Assembly: GCF_050908995.1 (NCBI RefSeq)
Contig: NC_135118.1
Span: forward strand, 3,534,001-3,598,000
Direction of reading: 5' to 3'
DNA: 64,000 bases
DNA from: Andrena cerasifolii
Lineage: Eukaryota; Arthropoda; Insecta; Hymenoptera; Andrenidae
Shown here in pieces: positions 1-10,700 of the stretch; position 1 is the stretch's first letter; every line of letters starts with the position of its first letter. The notes beneath the pieces were generated by a model. That model was not told the DNA's origin, made no database searches, and worked only from the letters and a program-made list of their open reading frames with translations. Position numbers and translations under genes: made by a program.

Positions 1-767
1 CTATATGTAATAGCACCATCTATAGTCTGATTTTCGAGAGTTGAGAACTGAGACCTGAGACGGGGTCCCTACGCTACGCCACACGCAATCCATAGCGTGC
101 CATTGGTTCCTCTTTAACCACGCTCCGTCCGAGGGACCTGCCTCAGATCTCAACCAAAGAGGAGATATAATAAGAGGCGTCACTCGACAAGGACAGACAT
201 AAACTAGGGAAATCACTAGATAACCAATTTAAATGCCCATTCGGCAATGATCGGTAAACCACGGTAAACTTCGGCAATAATCAGCAAATTGCGGTAAGGT
301 ACATTTAGTCGATTTGAATACCCCGCTCGAATAGATAGCCAATTTAAATGCCAAGCTCAAGTACGGACTTCAAAGGTTCCGCCCGGAGTCACGCCTCTTA
401 TTATATCTCCTCTTTGGTTCCGCCCAGAGTGACGCCTCTTATTATATCTCCTCTTTGTCTCAACTCTCAAAAATCAGATTATAGTGTTAACAGCCATAAA
501 TTAACATCTTGAATCTTTACCTCGACAATTTTGGCCGAGCGCACATGAGTTTCGCGTTAACCAATGAAATTCGAGGATTAAGTGTATGATATAGATGCGC
601 CTTCTGCGTACGTGTGTTGCGCATCTAGTACCGCGTAGTCCGTGACGGCGGACACATCCGAAAAGGGGGGTTGCGTCCTTCTTTTCGTTCAACACTTTGT
701 TGAATGTAGACCGTTTGTTGTAATCCATTTTAATCCACGACGTAAAGTACGTTAAAACACTTGAAAA
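1..767. other. Region upstream of RACK1
   Basis: The first 490 bases are a nested inverted-repeat element (separate entry). From 490 to 767 is the presumed RACK1 promoter and 5' UTR, with a pyrimidine-rich TCCTTCTTTTC at 676-686. No coding region was seen. Confidence 0.5.
22..487. mobile_element. Nested inverted-repeat element, family M1 (left copy)
   Basis: An outer inverted repeat (CTGATTTTCGAGAGTTGAG near 28, CTCAACTCTCAAAAATCAG near 460) encloses an inner element at 158-413 with termini AGAGGAGATATAATAAGAGG. The right terminus is repeated once more (to 454). The inner element recurs in inverted orientation at 47536-47791, which shows it is mobile and dispersed. Confidence 0.7.
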
Positions 768-3504
768 ATGACTGAAACTCTTCAGCTAAGGGGTACCCTT
801 CGGGGGCACAATGGATGGGTCACCCAAATCGCGACGAATCCGAAATATCCGGACATGATATTGTCTTCTTCACGTGGTAAGTCGATTCTATCCAGTAGCA
901 TATAGTTATGATTTTCCATCAATTTATTGTTGCGCGGCACATATGTGCATATGAGGTATCGAAGCATCAGCGATATTTCTTTTGCTGTTAATATTTAAGG
1001 CCAGTACATACTGTTTACTAAAAAATTACATTGTAAACAATACTGCATTTATAATACTTATTCATCTGTTGCTTATTCTTGCCGCTCACTAAAGGTTCGA
1101 TGCGAAATATACTTTCGCCTCGATTATGCATAATGTACACGTATAAGAACATATTCATTTCATGAATTCTGTTCGTAGACAAAACTCTGATAGTATGGAA
1201 GCTGACTCGTGACGAAGCCAACTATGGTATTCCTCAGAAACGCCTGTATGGCCACTCCCACTTTATCAGCGACGTAGTATTATCCTCCGACGGCAACTAT
1301 GCTCTGTCTGGTTCTTGGGACAAAACTCTACGCCTCTGGGACTTGGCCGCAGGTCGTACCACGAGGAGATTCGAAGACCATACTAAGGTGTGACATTTTC
1401 CTTCAGATCTACCAGTCGTCGTTCCTCACGAGACAAACGGAAGCTTTTTTTTTCCAATTTTTTTTTTATTGAATGCCACGGGCAGAAGATAGACTACGTG
1501 AGTGATGGGAATTATACTGAAGCTTTTTTTTATATATTTTTTTTTATCTTTAATAAATAGAAGAGGTGGGCATTAAGTCTTCGGTATTGTAAGTATCGAT
1601 CGCATTTAGTATGTGTATTCGCGTCGCCTGTGGCGAATGAGTTGAATAAACCAAGCAAATGTCTGTTAACAGGACGTTTTGAGTGTTGCGTTCTCTGTGG
1701 ACAATCGTCAAATAGTGTCTGGCTCTCGGGACAAGACGATCAAATTGTGGAACACTTTGGCGGAGTGCAAATACACCATTCAAGATGATGGGCACTCAGA
1801 CTGGGTCAGCTGTGTGCGATTCTCTCCGAATCATTCGAATCCTATTATTGTCTCCGCTGGTTGGGACAAATTGGTTAAGGTACTTCGTTTCGTACACAAT
1901 CTATTGATATACTTTGTGATTATGTAAAATGATGTATAATTTTATTCAACACGATTCTCCATGTGTGTTTGCGGATATGGGACTGATTTGAAACCTTACA
2001 ACTGTTCTCCAAAATTACCAGCTGCTTCTGCTTTTATCAGTGAAATGGTTTTTAGGTATGGAATTTGACCAACTGCAGGCTAAAGATCAACCACAGCGGA
2101 CACATTGGTTACCTTAACACAGTTACTGTATCCCCGGACGGTTCGCTCTGTGCTTCTGGCGGCAAAGTATGTATTCGAGGAGAATACTGTATTGTTTAGT
2201 AGGAGTGTGCGGATCGTTCCTAAGGTCGGGAACTCGAACCTCGGGACGGGTCGGAAAATATCGGGCGGGGTCCCGATACTTTCGTATTGCTCGAGAATAC
2301 CGATGTTTTCGGGATCCCGAGACTCGATTTGGGCTACGAGAGCATGGCCGCCATGAATGGGTAATTTGATTTCAGGTCGGCTCGGCAAAACTCTGACGCG
2401 ATCGGCTCGAAAGCCAGCTATTAACAGGAGATCGAGAAGGAAAGAATTATGTATTATTTATATCAATACCAGTGATAAGTTTTTACCTTTCTCTCTCCTA
2501 TGGAATCATAATTTGTATCTTATTATTCATTTGCATACATATGTATTTTCAGTGCTACCAATTAGTTTGTGCATACTGGATATGTCCATATACGTACTTA
2601 GATAAGACGTATAAAATAGTACATTTAATAAAATGTTACTTTATTAAGATTTTAAAATATTATCGAACTAAAAATAGTCTTCCTCCCAAGTTTTGAATAT
2701 GGTATTTATTTAACTACGTATATGGACATATTCAGTATTCACAAACTATTTGGTAGCAATGAAAATGTATATGTAAATGAATAATAAGACACAAATTATG
2801 ATTCAACAGGAGACAAAATGGTAAAAACTCATCACTGGTAGTGATATAAATGATATACATAATCCTTTCCGTCTCCGAGTTTTGCCGAGCCAACCTGAAA
2901 TCAAATTGCCCGCTCGTGGCGGTCATGCTTGTAGCCCAAATTGAGTCTCGGGATCTCAAACAATACGAAAGTTTCGGGACCTCCAGCAATACGAAAGTAT
3001 CAAGATCTCGAACAATACGAAAGTATCGGGATCTCGAGCAATACGAAAGTATCGGGATCCCGCCCGGTCCCGAGCCCGAACTGTCGGGTACCCGCACACC
3101 CCTGTCGTTTAGTATAATCGGACTTTTTAAGCTAGCATTAAAGTGTTCTTATTGAGTTTTAAATACAATCGCTTTGAAATTTATAGGACTGCAAGGCTAT
3201 GTTATGGGATCTGAACGATGGAAAACATCTGCACACTCTGGATCACAATGACATCATTACAGCCCTGTGCTTCAGTCCCAATCGATACTGGCTCTGTGCC
3301 GCGTTTGGACCATGGATTAAGATATGGGATCTCGAAACCAAAGAGATGGTCGAAGAACTGAAACCAGAGGTTGTGTCTGCCACGAGTAAAGCGGAACCAC
3401 CGCATTGTCTATCATTGGCATGGTCCACTGATGGCCAAACTCTGTTCGCTGGATACTCCGACAACACCATTCGCGTTTGGCAAGTTTCTGTATCTAGCCG
3501 TTAA
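768..3504 (+). CDS. RACK1: RACK1, receptor for activated C kinase 1 (ribosomal WD40 scaffold)
   Basis: Five exons, 768-876, 1179-1387, 1673-1879, 2056-2166 and 3187-3504, join with GT/AG boundaries into 318 codons (317 aa plus stop), the normal RACK1 length. The start MTETLQLRGTLRGHNGWVTQ and the end RVWQVSVSSR are family hallmarks. The protein is one seven-bladed WD40 propeller, with repeat endings such as SGSRDKTIKLWN and SGSWDKTLRLWD visible across the exons. RACK1 sits on the 40S ribosomal head near the mRNA exit and docks PKC and other kinases. The start is the first in-frame ATG of the conserved N terminus. A pyrimidine run at 676-686 could be a TOP-type transcription start, which is inferred and weak. 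Intron 4 (about 1 kb) is almost wholly a foldback transposon. The gene converges on NFU1 with 123 bp between stop codons. Confidence 0.97.
2200..3104. mobile_element. hAT-type foldback, family H1, in RACK1 intron 4
   Basis: Long inverted arms occupy the whole element. Termini are TAGGAGTGTGCGG and CCCGCACACCCCTG. Flanking 8-mers TTGTTTAG (2192-2199) and TCGTTTAG (3105-3112) agree at 7 of 8, fitting the 8-bp target duplication of hAT elements. There is no transposase; non-autonomous. Confidence 0.75.
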
Positions 3505-3526
3505 AGACTTTGTACAAAAGTAAAAT

Positions 3527-3532
3527 AATAAA
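3527..3532 (+). promoter_or_regulatory. RACK1 poly(A) signal AATAAA
   Basis: AATAAA lies 23 nt after the RACK1 stop and runs directly into an A-rich stretch. It predicts a very short 3' UTR that ends before the facing NFU1 coding region. Confidence 0.5.
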
Positions 3533-3576
3533 AAAAAAAATGAAAAAGGTACATTCAACAGTGAATGATTAATTCA

Positions 3577-3582
3577 TTTATT
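3577..3582 (-). promoter_or_regulatory. NFU1 poly(A) signal AATAAA (minus strand)
   Basis: On the minus strand AATAAA lies about 46 nt beyond the NFU1 stop, inside the 123 bp between the RACK1 and NFU1 stops. The two facing 3' ends would therefore be nearly adjacent or overlapping. Confidence 0.4.
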
Positions 3583-3627
3583 TACATGGAACTTTTTTAC
3601 ACAATCACTAAATAAATAAGGAGATCT

Positions 3628-6199
3628 CTACTTCTCACTGGTTTCAGATGTTTTAATTCTTTCCTCGAGTTTTTCAAACTCTTTCTTCGCTATCTTATCG
3701 GTTTCATCTTCCACTTGGATCACTCCGAGAACCTCTGGAATATAGAATTGCATCATATTTTGCACTCCGTTCCTTAGAGTGACCACGGAACTTGGGCAAC
3801 TCGTACAAGAACCCTGCATTTTTAACTTCAATATACCCTCTTCGAAACCCTGTAAGTAGTAAAATTGAGCAAAATTAAACATTCAGCTGAAAGGTTTATT
3901 TAAACTTTGCTTAATTGAACTAAACTGCTCGGTTGATGGCAAGTCGACAGCATACAACAGTAAGTATTAGGGTGGCTCTTATTTACACTTGGTGAAAAAA
4001 AATTTCCAGATTTTCGGAGCACCATCCAGAATAGTTCCAAATAATTAAAAAAAATCCGTATAAAGTTTGAGCTCGATCGGATAACGGGAAAGGGTGCCCC
4101 TGGCCCCTTAAACATTTAAATCATTATTTAACAGCTCGCGAAGTCGATTTTATATAATATCTTCCAAGTTATTGATTAAATAAAAAAATATGTCAAACAA
4201 AAGTTGTAGATCCGGACAAGGAACATCTTTTATGTTGTATTACTTTTTCTCGTGCCACAAACTGTTTTCGAAAAAAGTCCGAAAAACTAAAAAAAAAAAA
4301 TTCCTCAAATTTTGAAAGTTTAAATACTTCTAGAACACTTTTTATTTATGAAGGCGAACAAAAAAAATGGAGTTTTTATTTTCGAGGACTATTTTTTAAA
4401 CATTTAAGGGGGACATATACCGAAATATGCGAAAAAGATAAAAAATAAATCTTATTTTCAGTGTTTTGATATGTCATGAATGTTTCCTGAAAATTTGGGA
4501 CCGAAATTTTCAGGAAACATTCATGACATATCAAATGAGAAAAACAATTTTTTTAACTTTAAAATTTTTTAAGAAAAAATAGTTTTTTTTTTTAGTTTCT
4601 TCGGCCTTTTTCGATAACCGTTTCTCGCCCAAGAAAAAGTAATACAACATAAAAGATGCTCCTTGTCCGGATCTACAACTTTTATTTGACATATTTTTTT
4701 ATTTAATCAATAACTTGGAGGATATTATATAAAATCGACTTTTGCGAGCTGTTAAATAATAATTTAAATGTTTAAGGGCCCAGGGGCACCCTTTCCCGTT
4801 ATCCGATCGAGCTCAAACTTTACACGGATTTTTTTTTAATTATTTGGAACTATTCTGGATGGTTCCCCGAAGAAAATTCAAAAGTCGAAAATGACTGCCA
4901 AACTAGTAAATATAACACAATATAAGTCCGTCAAAGACTGGTAAGCACTTTGAAAACAATTGTAAACGAATGCATACCATGAATACGATATCACCTCCAT
5001 CTTCTTGTACTGTTGGTCGTATGCGAGTATCTAATAGCTCCTTGATCATTTGTACTATTTCATCATCATCTTCGTTAATTTCTGTATAGAAAAAATTATT
5101 AGATTCCTTTATCCTACTAATATAATAAATGCGAAAATGTGTTTGGATGTTTGTATGTATGTTACCCAATCACGTCGTAACTACGCAACGGATCTTTCTG
5201 AAATTTTGTATACACGTAGTCCGGGATCGGGAATAACATATAGGATACTTTTTATCTCGATTTTTTTAACCGATCTGGATCAAACATTGCGTAATTACTC
5301 TTTAAACCCTGTGGAACATTTAGGCTACCATGAAATCTGGACATCCCTCCCCTTCCCCCTATTTCACCCCCTTCATACTATGTGGTATTCAAAAGTTTTA
5401 CCCGGGCAACGCCAGGTACTTTAAGCTAGTCTCATCTAAATAAATGCAGGATATATCGGTACAGAAAGTATGATTTATATGAGAAGCATAGGAAGTGTTA
5501 GCCAATAAATCCATTTTACAGTGATATAAATCGCACTTTGTACAATACTCTGTGAAGAAAAGAATTTTACGTGTATCTGCTGCTGGCTGGTTCTCGCTCA
5601 GTATAGGCACACCAGACGCAAAGAAATCCATGATTACAGCAAATATTTCAGGCTTCAATAATTTCCATTCGACGTCCTCGTCCAGTTTTGTTACTGTAAT
5701 GAAATCGGGCCCAAAGAATACAGACTTAACGCCCTCGATTCTGAACAACATCTTTGCAAGTTGGGAACAGTATGCTTCTGTGGCATTAGGAAAATCTTTG
5801 GTCTGCCCTTGTTCGAGCACCTTAACGCCAGGTAGAAATTTCAAGCTATTAGGATTCGGCGTGTCTTGCGTTTGAATGAACATCGTACGCTTCTGTACGT
5901 CATTGACATCGAACTGCTTTGTAGATTGGAACAGACACGACTTTGGCATACGGGTACCGCAGCATGTGTGCATATGTACTGCAGAGCTTTTTATGATTCT
6001 GTACATAATATAATAATACCATGAGTACTGTAACATTTTTATATCACAAGCGCATATTAGAATTCATTTATTTGCTTATTTCTATTCTCAAAAGTTTATC
6101 TTCAATTCTGCCACCTTACTTTGGATGCTGATATGTTGCCAATGATCTACGTGGTAAACGTCGACTGGCTCGCAACATGTTCGCTAGTATTTTATCCAT
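3628..6199 (-). CDS. NFU1: NFU1 iron-sulfur cluster scaffold, mitochondrial
   Basis: Four minus-strand exons, 6199-6120, 5998-5571, 5081-4978 and 3849-3628, give 278 codons (277 aa). NFU1 delivers [4Fe-4S] clusters to lipoyl synthase and respiratory-chain proteins in the mitochondrial matrix. Residues 1 to about 30 are arginine-rich (LRASRRLPRRSLA), as expected of a mitochondrial presequence. The Nfu N domain runs from about 66 (MFIQTQDTPNPNSLKF) to 155. The C-terminal NifU domain carries the cluster-binding CxxC at C219 and C222 (GSCTSCPSS). Exon 1 is my inference from phase: it joins in frame only at the acceptor before 5998. The alternative ATG at 6036 reads into the same frame but gives a less convincing presequence. 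The last intron holds a foldback and the intron before it a Helitron-like element. Confidence 0.93.
3970..4885. mobile_element. Foldback element in NFU1 intron 3
   Basis: Two arms of about 400 bp pair with each other (AACGGGAAAGGGTGCCCCTG near 4083, inverse near 4784; GTTGTAGATCCGGACAAGGA near 4204, inverse near 4663). The left end, TTAGGGTGGCTC, has no clear counterpart on the right, so the right tip is eroded and exact ends are uncertain. Confidence 0.7.
5112..5429 (+). mobile_element. Helitron-like non-autonomous element in NFU1 intron 2
   Basis: It starts TCCTACTAATATAATAAATG and ends in CTAG, inserted between A (5111) and T (5430), which is the Helitron rule (5' TC, 3' CTRR, A|T target). 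The start closely resembles short insect Helitron-type repeats beginning TCCTACTAATATTATAAATG. A CCCGGGCAACGCCAGG run precedes the 3' end. It lacks terminal inverted repeats. Confidence 0.55.
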
Positions 6200-6475
6200 T
6201 GTTCCTGCATTGATTATCTTCGACTGCCAAAACATTACTCTCTGACTACGAAGTTAGGTTATGTTACACTGTTATACGTTTCTCATTCATTCTCCTTCCG
6301 TCTTTCGCTTGATTTGTTGGTAGGTAAAGGTATGTATATATGTATAATTTGCGCAGTTTTATTATTCTCGAGACGCCTACATATTGACAACAGTGACGTC
6401 ACGATTGATATATTTACAACCCTACTTTTTTGTTTTTAAGGTTAAGTGAAATTTATTAACAAATAGGCTTAGAGC

Positions 6476-6848
6476 CAGGGTTGCCAGATCAGGCTTGATC
6501 TTTTGCCGGAGATTTCAATTTCGTTGAGGATCATTGAGGATTGCAGTGGGGCGGAGGGGGGAGTGAAAGAGGAAAAGGGCCGATAAGAAAACAGGCATCT
6601 AAAGTTCATTATAACAATGACTTCTTATAAAGGAGTAATAATAATAAAAGTATTATATGAATATTTATTAGAATTTGTTACAGATTTTAATAGTTTATTC
6701 TTTATGTCATGTTACACCAGTGCAGTACCAGTGCGTGCCTGCCGAATTCGCATTAGCGAATATTAATTCTCTATTCTACCTGCCTGGGCCGGAGACAACG
6801 GTTTAAAACCTGAGACTCCGGCTGAATGCCGAAGATTTGGCAACCCTG
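6476..6848 (+). mobile_element. hAT-type MITE, family H2 (copy 1)
   Basis: Termini are CAGGGTTGCCAGAT and ATTTGGCAACCCTG. The flanks are a perfect 8-bp duplication CTTAGAGC (6468-6475 and 6849-6856). A second copy in inverted orientation is at 60169-60553. Confidence 0.85.
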
Positions 6849-7190
6849 CTTAGAGCTTTTGAGGCACTGAGAGCGTTCAGAGTTCTCTATCGCGGGTTGC
6901 CGGATAGGACGGGTCTGAATGCATTTACAGGGACAACAATTTAACGAAAGGTAGTATTTATTAACACAGCCTATGTGGCGTACAAGGAATGCAATGCGCT
7001 GCACGTGGTGCGGAATGGTGCTGAGCTTTTGCACAAAAAGTCCATTACGTCTGTCGCGTTTCGTAATTTACACGCAATTGTCCCGACGCATCGCCTCAAC
7101 TCCAGGAGCTGCTTGTGGCGCCCCCGTTTCGAGGTTTCCTGATCGGAAACCGGTGGTGCACCCTGTTGGCGTGGCGGCGAGGTCGCCACA

Positions 7191-7329
7191 AGAGCAACAA
7201 CGGACTAACCCACATTTTTAGTCGAAATTGAATTAGTAGTATACATTATTATGTATTCTAATAGGCTCTACTAATAATATAAAATAGGGAGAAAACAAAT
7301 TTCAATGTGGGTTAGTCCGTTGTTGCTCT
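7191..7329. repeat. Short inverted-repeat element
   Basis: A 25-bp inverted repeat with termini AGAGCAACAACGGACTAACC encloses about 90 AT-rich bases. No clear target duplication beyond CAC on each side. Probably a small MITE. Confidence 0.5.
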
Positions 7330-7767
7330 CACTGCCTCATATATGCTCTACGCAAATAGGCAGAAACGTGTGGAACGAAATGAAGAGAAGGTGGCTGTTT
7401 CATGATTTATTTCAGCTAGAATAAGAATTATAAATAAATAATAAAATAACAATAGGGTATAATTACTGAAACATAAAAAAAAATATCAGTATATAACAAA
7501 AATTTGTTTAAGCTCGGTTAAAATGTAGTGGAATTAACGGCCAAATGTAGTGGCGGCAAAATGGAATTAACGAATTTCGACCATCGATTTCAATTACTTT
7601 TGGGATTAGTTTCGTGTAAACGTTAAATAATAGTCATTTAAATAGATTAACTATCGGGACGGATTCATCCTTGCATATGATATACTTTGGTTGCAAGTCC
7701 TTGTTTGTACAAAACTCTATCATTGCACTCTATGACAAAGCTATGCAGCATTTCTGGGAAACTATAA

Positions 7768-10700
7768 CTACAAGTACTTAAAATATCTAATATACAAGAG
7801 CGTGAGTAATGAGTATAAGTATGTACAAGTAGGTAGTTGCGAAGCAGCAGACTGTGGACTATCCTGTTTACCAGCTTGCGAAACGCATAAATCCTCACAG
7901 TCCTCGTTCTCGCATATGTCGCAAAGCGTAGCTTTTCGTGGTTCGTAAAATACTCGGGCCCTTCTCGCTAAAAACACAGGAGAAGTTATACATACGATGG
8001 AGCCACTACAATTATCACATTAAACGTGTCTTTTTAACCCCTTGGCTCACAATGTCGAGTGAGACTCGTGGTATCTCGATTGGGCCAAAGATGAAAAGCA
8101 CGGGTGAGACCCGTGGCACGTCGGTTGGGCCGAAGATGGAAAGCACGGGTGAGACCCGTGTAGTGATTCTCTAGGGAGTGAGCGGAACAACGTGTATCGT
8201 CGCTGATTGGTTGCCGCGATTTTGGAGCAAAAGCGGAAAGTAGACAGAGAAAGATACTGTAAAAAGAAGAAAGAGACAGAAATACTGACGGAAAGAGAGA
8301 GAGGGAGAAATACTGATAGAAAGAGATAGATACGTTTATTTCCGGTTTTGCTCCAAGATGGTTGCGGTTATACCAATCACTCCCTAGAGGATTACTAAGA
8401 CCCGTGGTACGTCGATCGGGCGAAACGTAAACACCAAGCGCGTCAGGCTCGTGGTTAGTAGATACTACGACTCAACTTTTCGCCGATGTCTTTTCATCTC
8501 AGTTATTCCTGGCCGCATACACCTGTATTTACACATCATAAGCCCCGTTAGCCAAGTTGCCGGCAACTTCGTTGCAACTGCGTAAAGGGGGTAAGACGTG
8601 TGCGATTGACAACTTCGGACGCCGAGCCGGACCGTGAAATGGCTCGACGCGTGGCTCACCTCTGGTGTTGATTTGGCGCCGGCCGTCGGAATTTAAATGG
8701 TAAGCCAAGGGGTTAATGCTGTAATAACTTACACGAATCATAATAGTCGTATATAGAAACTGGTACTGGCTTTTGTTTCGCCACTTTGTGCGTTCTAAAT
8801 GCAGACACAGTTGGACAATACTCTTGCCGATTCATCTGTAACGTATGATCTGCCTTAAGTTCAGTTTCGAATTACTTGAAATAACGCGCGTGCTTATGTA
8901 TGTATACTTCTTCGCGTACCTGGTCGAAGTATAATATTACTATTGTATCTCCATTCTTAGTTTCTACTCGTTTTACATTTTGCGATACCTCAAGACTAGG
9001 TAACGAATCCCTATCCACAGTGAAGCCGGAAGGTAAACTGACTTCCATTACAACCATATTACTTTCATTTGCTTCTTTAGTTGGGACAAATCTATTGAAA
9101 CAAAGAGCTGTGTTAGGTGTCCGGCATACATATGAAATTTTCAAGGAATTATAACATACCCGGAGCAAATAGATAGTTGCAAATGATTGGCATTCGAATT
9201 TTTATCTACTTGAGGGTCTAAAGTGAAGAGTGGCCACGCTCCAGTTACATTCAAATTATACTGGAACGAAATCTGAACCAAGGCAAATCCATTTCCAGTT
9301 GCTGTTACATTAACCAATCGTGATTTTCTAGGGAGCTGAATAAGATAAAGACAACAAGTGTTATAATTACTTTATAACTGCGATACGTATAAAACCGCAT
9401 ATTCACCTGTGCATTCGCCCCGAATGTGCATCGGGCGCGCACCGATTTTTTGCTCGTTCGGAGCTCGGCGTGCGCTCGGGCTTGAGTGAAAGAGTGACCC
9501 AAATATGAAGCCTTTTTTAGTCTCTTTTTGGTCCCACGATATTGGAACGTAATTTTGTGCCAAATGATACCTTATGATGAGACATCAATCACAACAAATT
9601 TTCGAGTTGAGGTGACAATTAGTTTCTGAGAAATGGAAGGTCAAAGAAGTGACAATTCGTTAACGCGTCAACCCATACGCTTCGATGTACGAACTTCCAT
9701 GTCAGTCCGATAATTTAAACAATTATTTCCAGGGGTTTTGCTGACTGCTAACAACGATTTTGAACTTAGATTTTCAAAATTCACGAAAAAAAAATCAAGA
9801 AATATAAATGTCTGTGTAGTGGGTGTTTTTTTTTTTAAATATATCGTCCACCATATTGAATCGGCCATTGTGAGTTTTACTGACTGCTAACAATGAATTT
9901 GAACTTAGATTTTCAAAATTCACGAAAAAAAAATAAAAATCAAGAAATATAAATGTCTGTGTGTAGTTGGTGTTTTTTTTTAATATATCGCCCACCATGT
10001 TGAATTTTGAAAATCTAAGTTCAAATTCATTGTTAGCTGTCAGCAAACCCACTGGAAATAATTGTTTAAATTATCGGACTGACATAAAAGTCCGTACATC
10101 GAAGCGTATGGGCTGACGCGTTAACGTATTTTCACCTCTTTGGCCTCCCATATCCCAGAAACTATTTAATTGTCACCTCGACTTGAAAATTTCGTGTGAT
10201 TGATGTCTCATTACAAAGTATCGTTTCGCATAAAATTCAGTTCCAAAATAATGGGACCAAAAGGAGGCTATTTTTTGCGTCACTCTTTGCGGCGTCCGCT
10301 TCATGGTACTGTTCGGACACGAATGCACGCTTTGATGGACCGCCAGCAAGCGGATAGGCCTGAATGAAAAATCGGTGCGCGCCCGATGCACATTCGGGAC
10401 GAATGTACAAGTGAATACGCGGCTTAATCTGAACGTACCGCTTGCTTTTGAAGTATCATGGAATTATCCGGATTTATGTTCATTTGACTCTGTCCGCCTC
10501 CTTCGTACATGAATGTTATCGATACACTGTTATTCCTCGTTGCTAATTTTTCACCCAGTTGTGCTAAGGCTTGTATTCCAATCACCGTATCCTAAAAATT
10601 TGTTAATAAATCTGTTACACTAACTCTGTACCGGAGTAACTGAATGTTTGTCATCATAATATTCACCTGCGTGGATGCAAAACCACCTTCGGCGTTTCTT

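Larger units (their letters stand above)
6200..7767. other. Spacer between NFU1 and the TEP gene
   Basis: It holds the NFU1 promoter side, one hAT-type element (6476-6848), a GC-rich unexplained block (about 6970-7190) and a short inverted-repeat element (7191-7329). The last 450 bases are AT-rich and may include the TEP 3' UTR. No gene was recognised. Confidence 0.5.
8038..8712. mobile_element. piggyBac-like TTAA element in the last TEP intron
   Basis: It is bounded by TTAA at 8034-8037 and 8713-8716. Termini CCCCTTGGCTCACAAT and its near complement (ATGGTAAGCCAAGGGG) give about 14 of 16 matches. Inside lie a 45-bp tandem repeat (8059-8160) and a nested element (8169-8389). There is no transposase. 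The last TEP intron grew around it without breaking the splice sites. Confidence 0.7.

Noticed and set aside
2850..3155. 101-codon ORF in RACK1 intron 4
   Set aside because: It lies wholly in the arm of the hAT-type foldback and consists of repeat-derived sequence.
5050..5424. 124-codon plus-strand ORF opposite NFU1
   Set aside because: It coincides with the Helitron-like element and shows no protein motif.
5398..6036. NFU1 starting at the ATG at 6036 without an upstream exon
   Set aside because: The exon at 6199-6120 joins in phase at a good acceptor and gives an Arg-rich presequence, so it was preferred. The alternative is not excluded.
8059..8160. 45-bp repeats considered as a CRISPR-like array
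   Set aside because: Direct tandem units without spacers, in an insect intron inside a transposon.
9091..9168. A longer TEP exon 25 reading through to a Met at 9168
   Set aside because: The acceptor at 9091 has a good pyrimidine tract, keeps phase and yields a family-like CSGFVPTKEANESNM junction.
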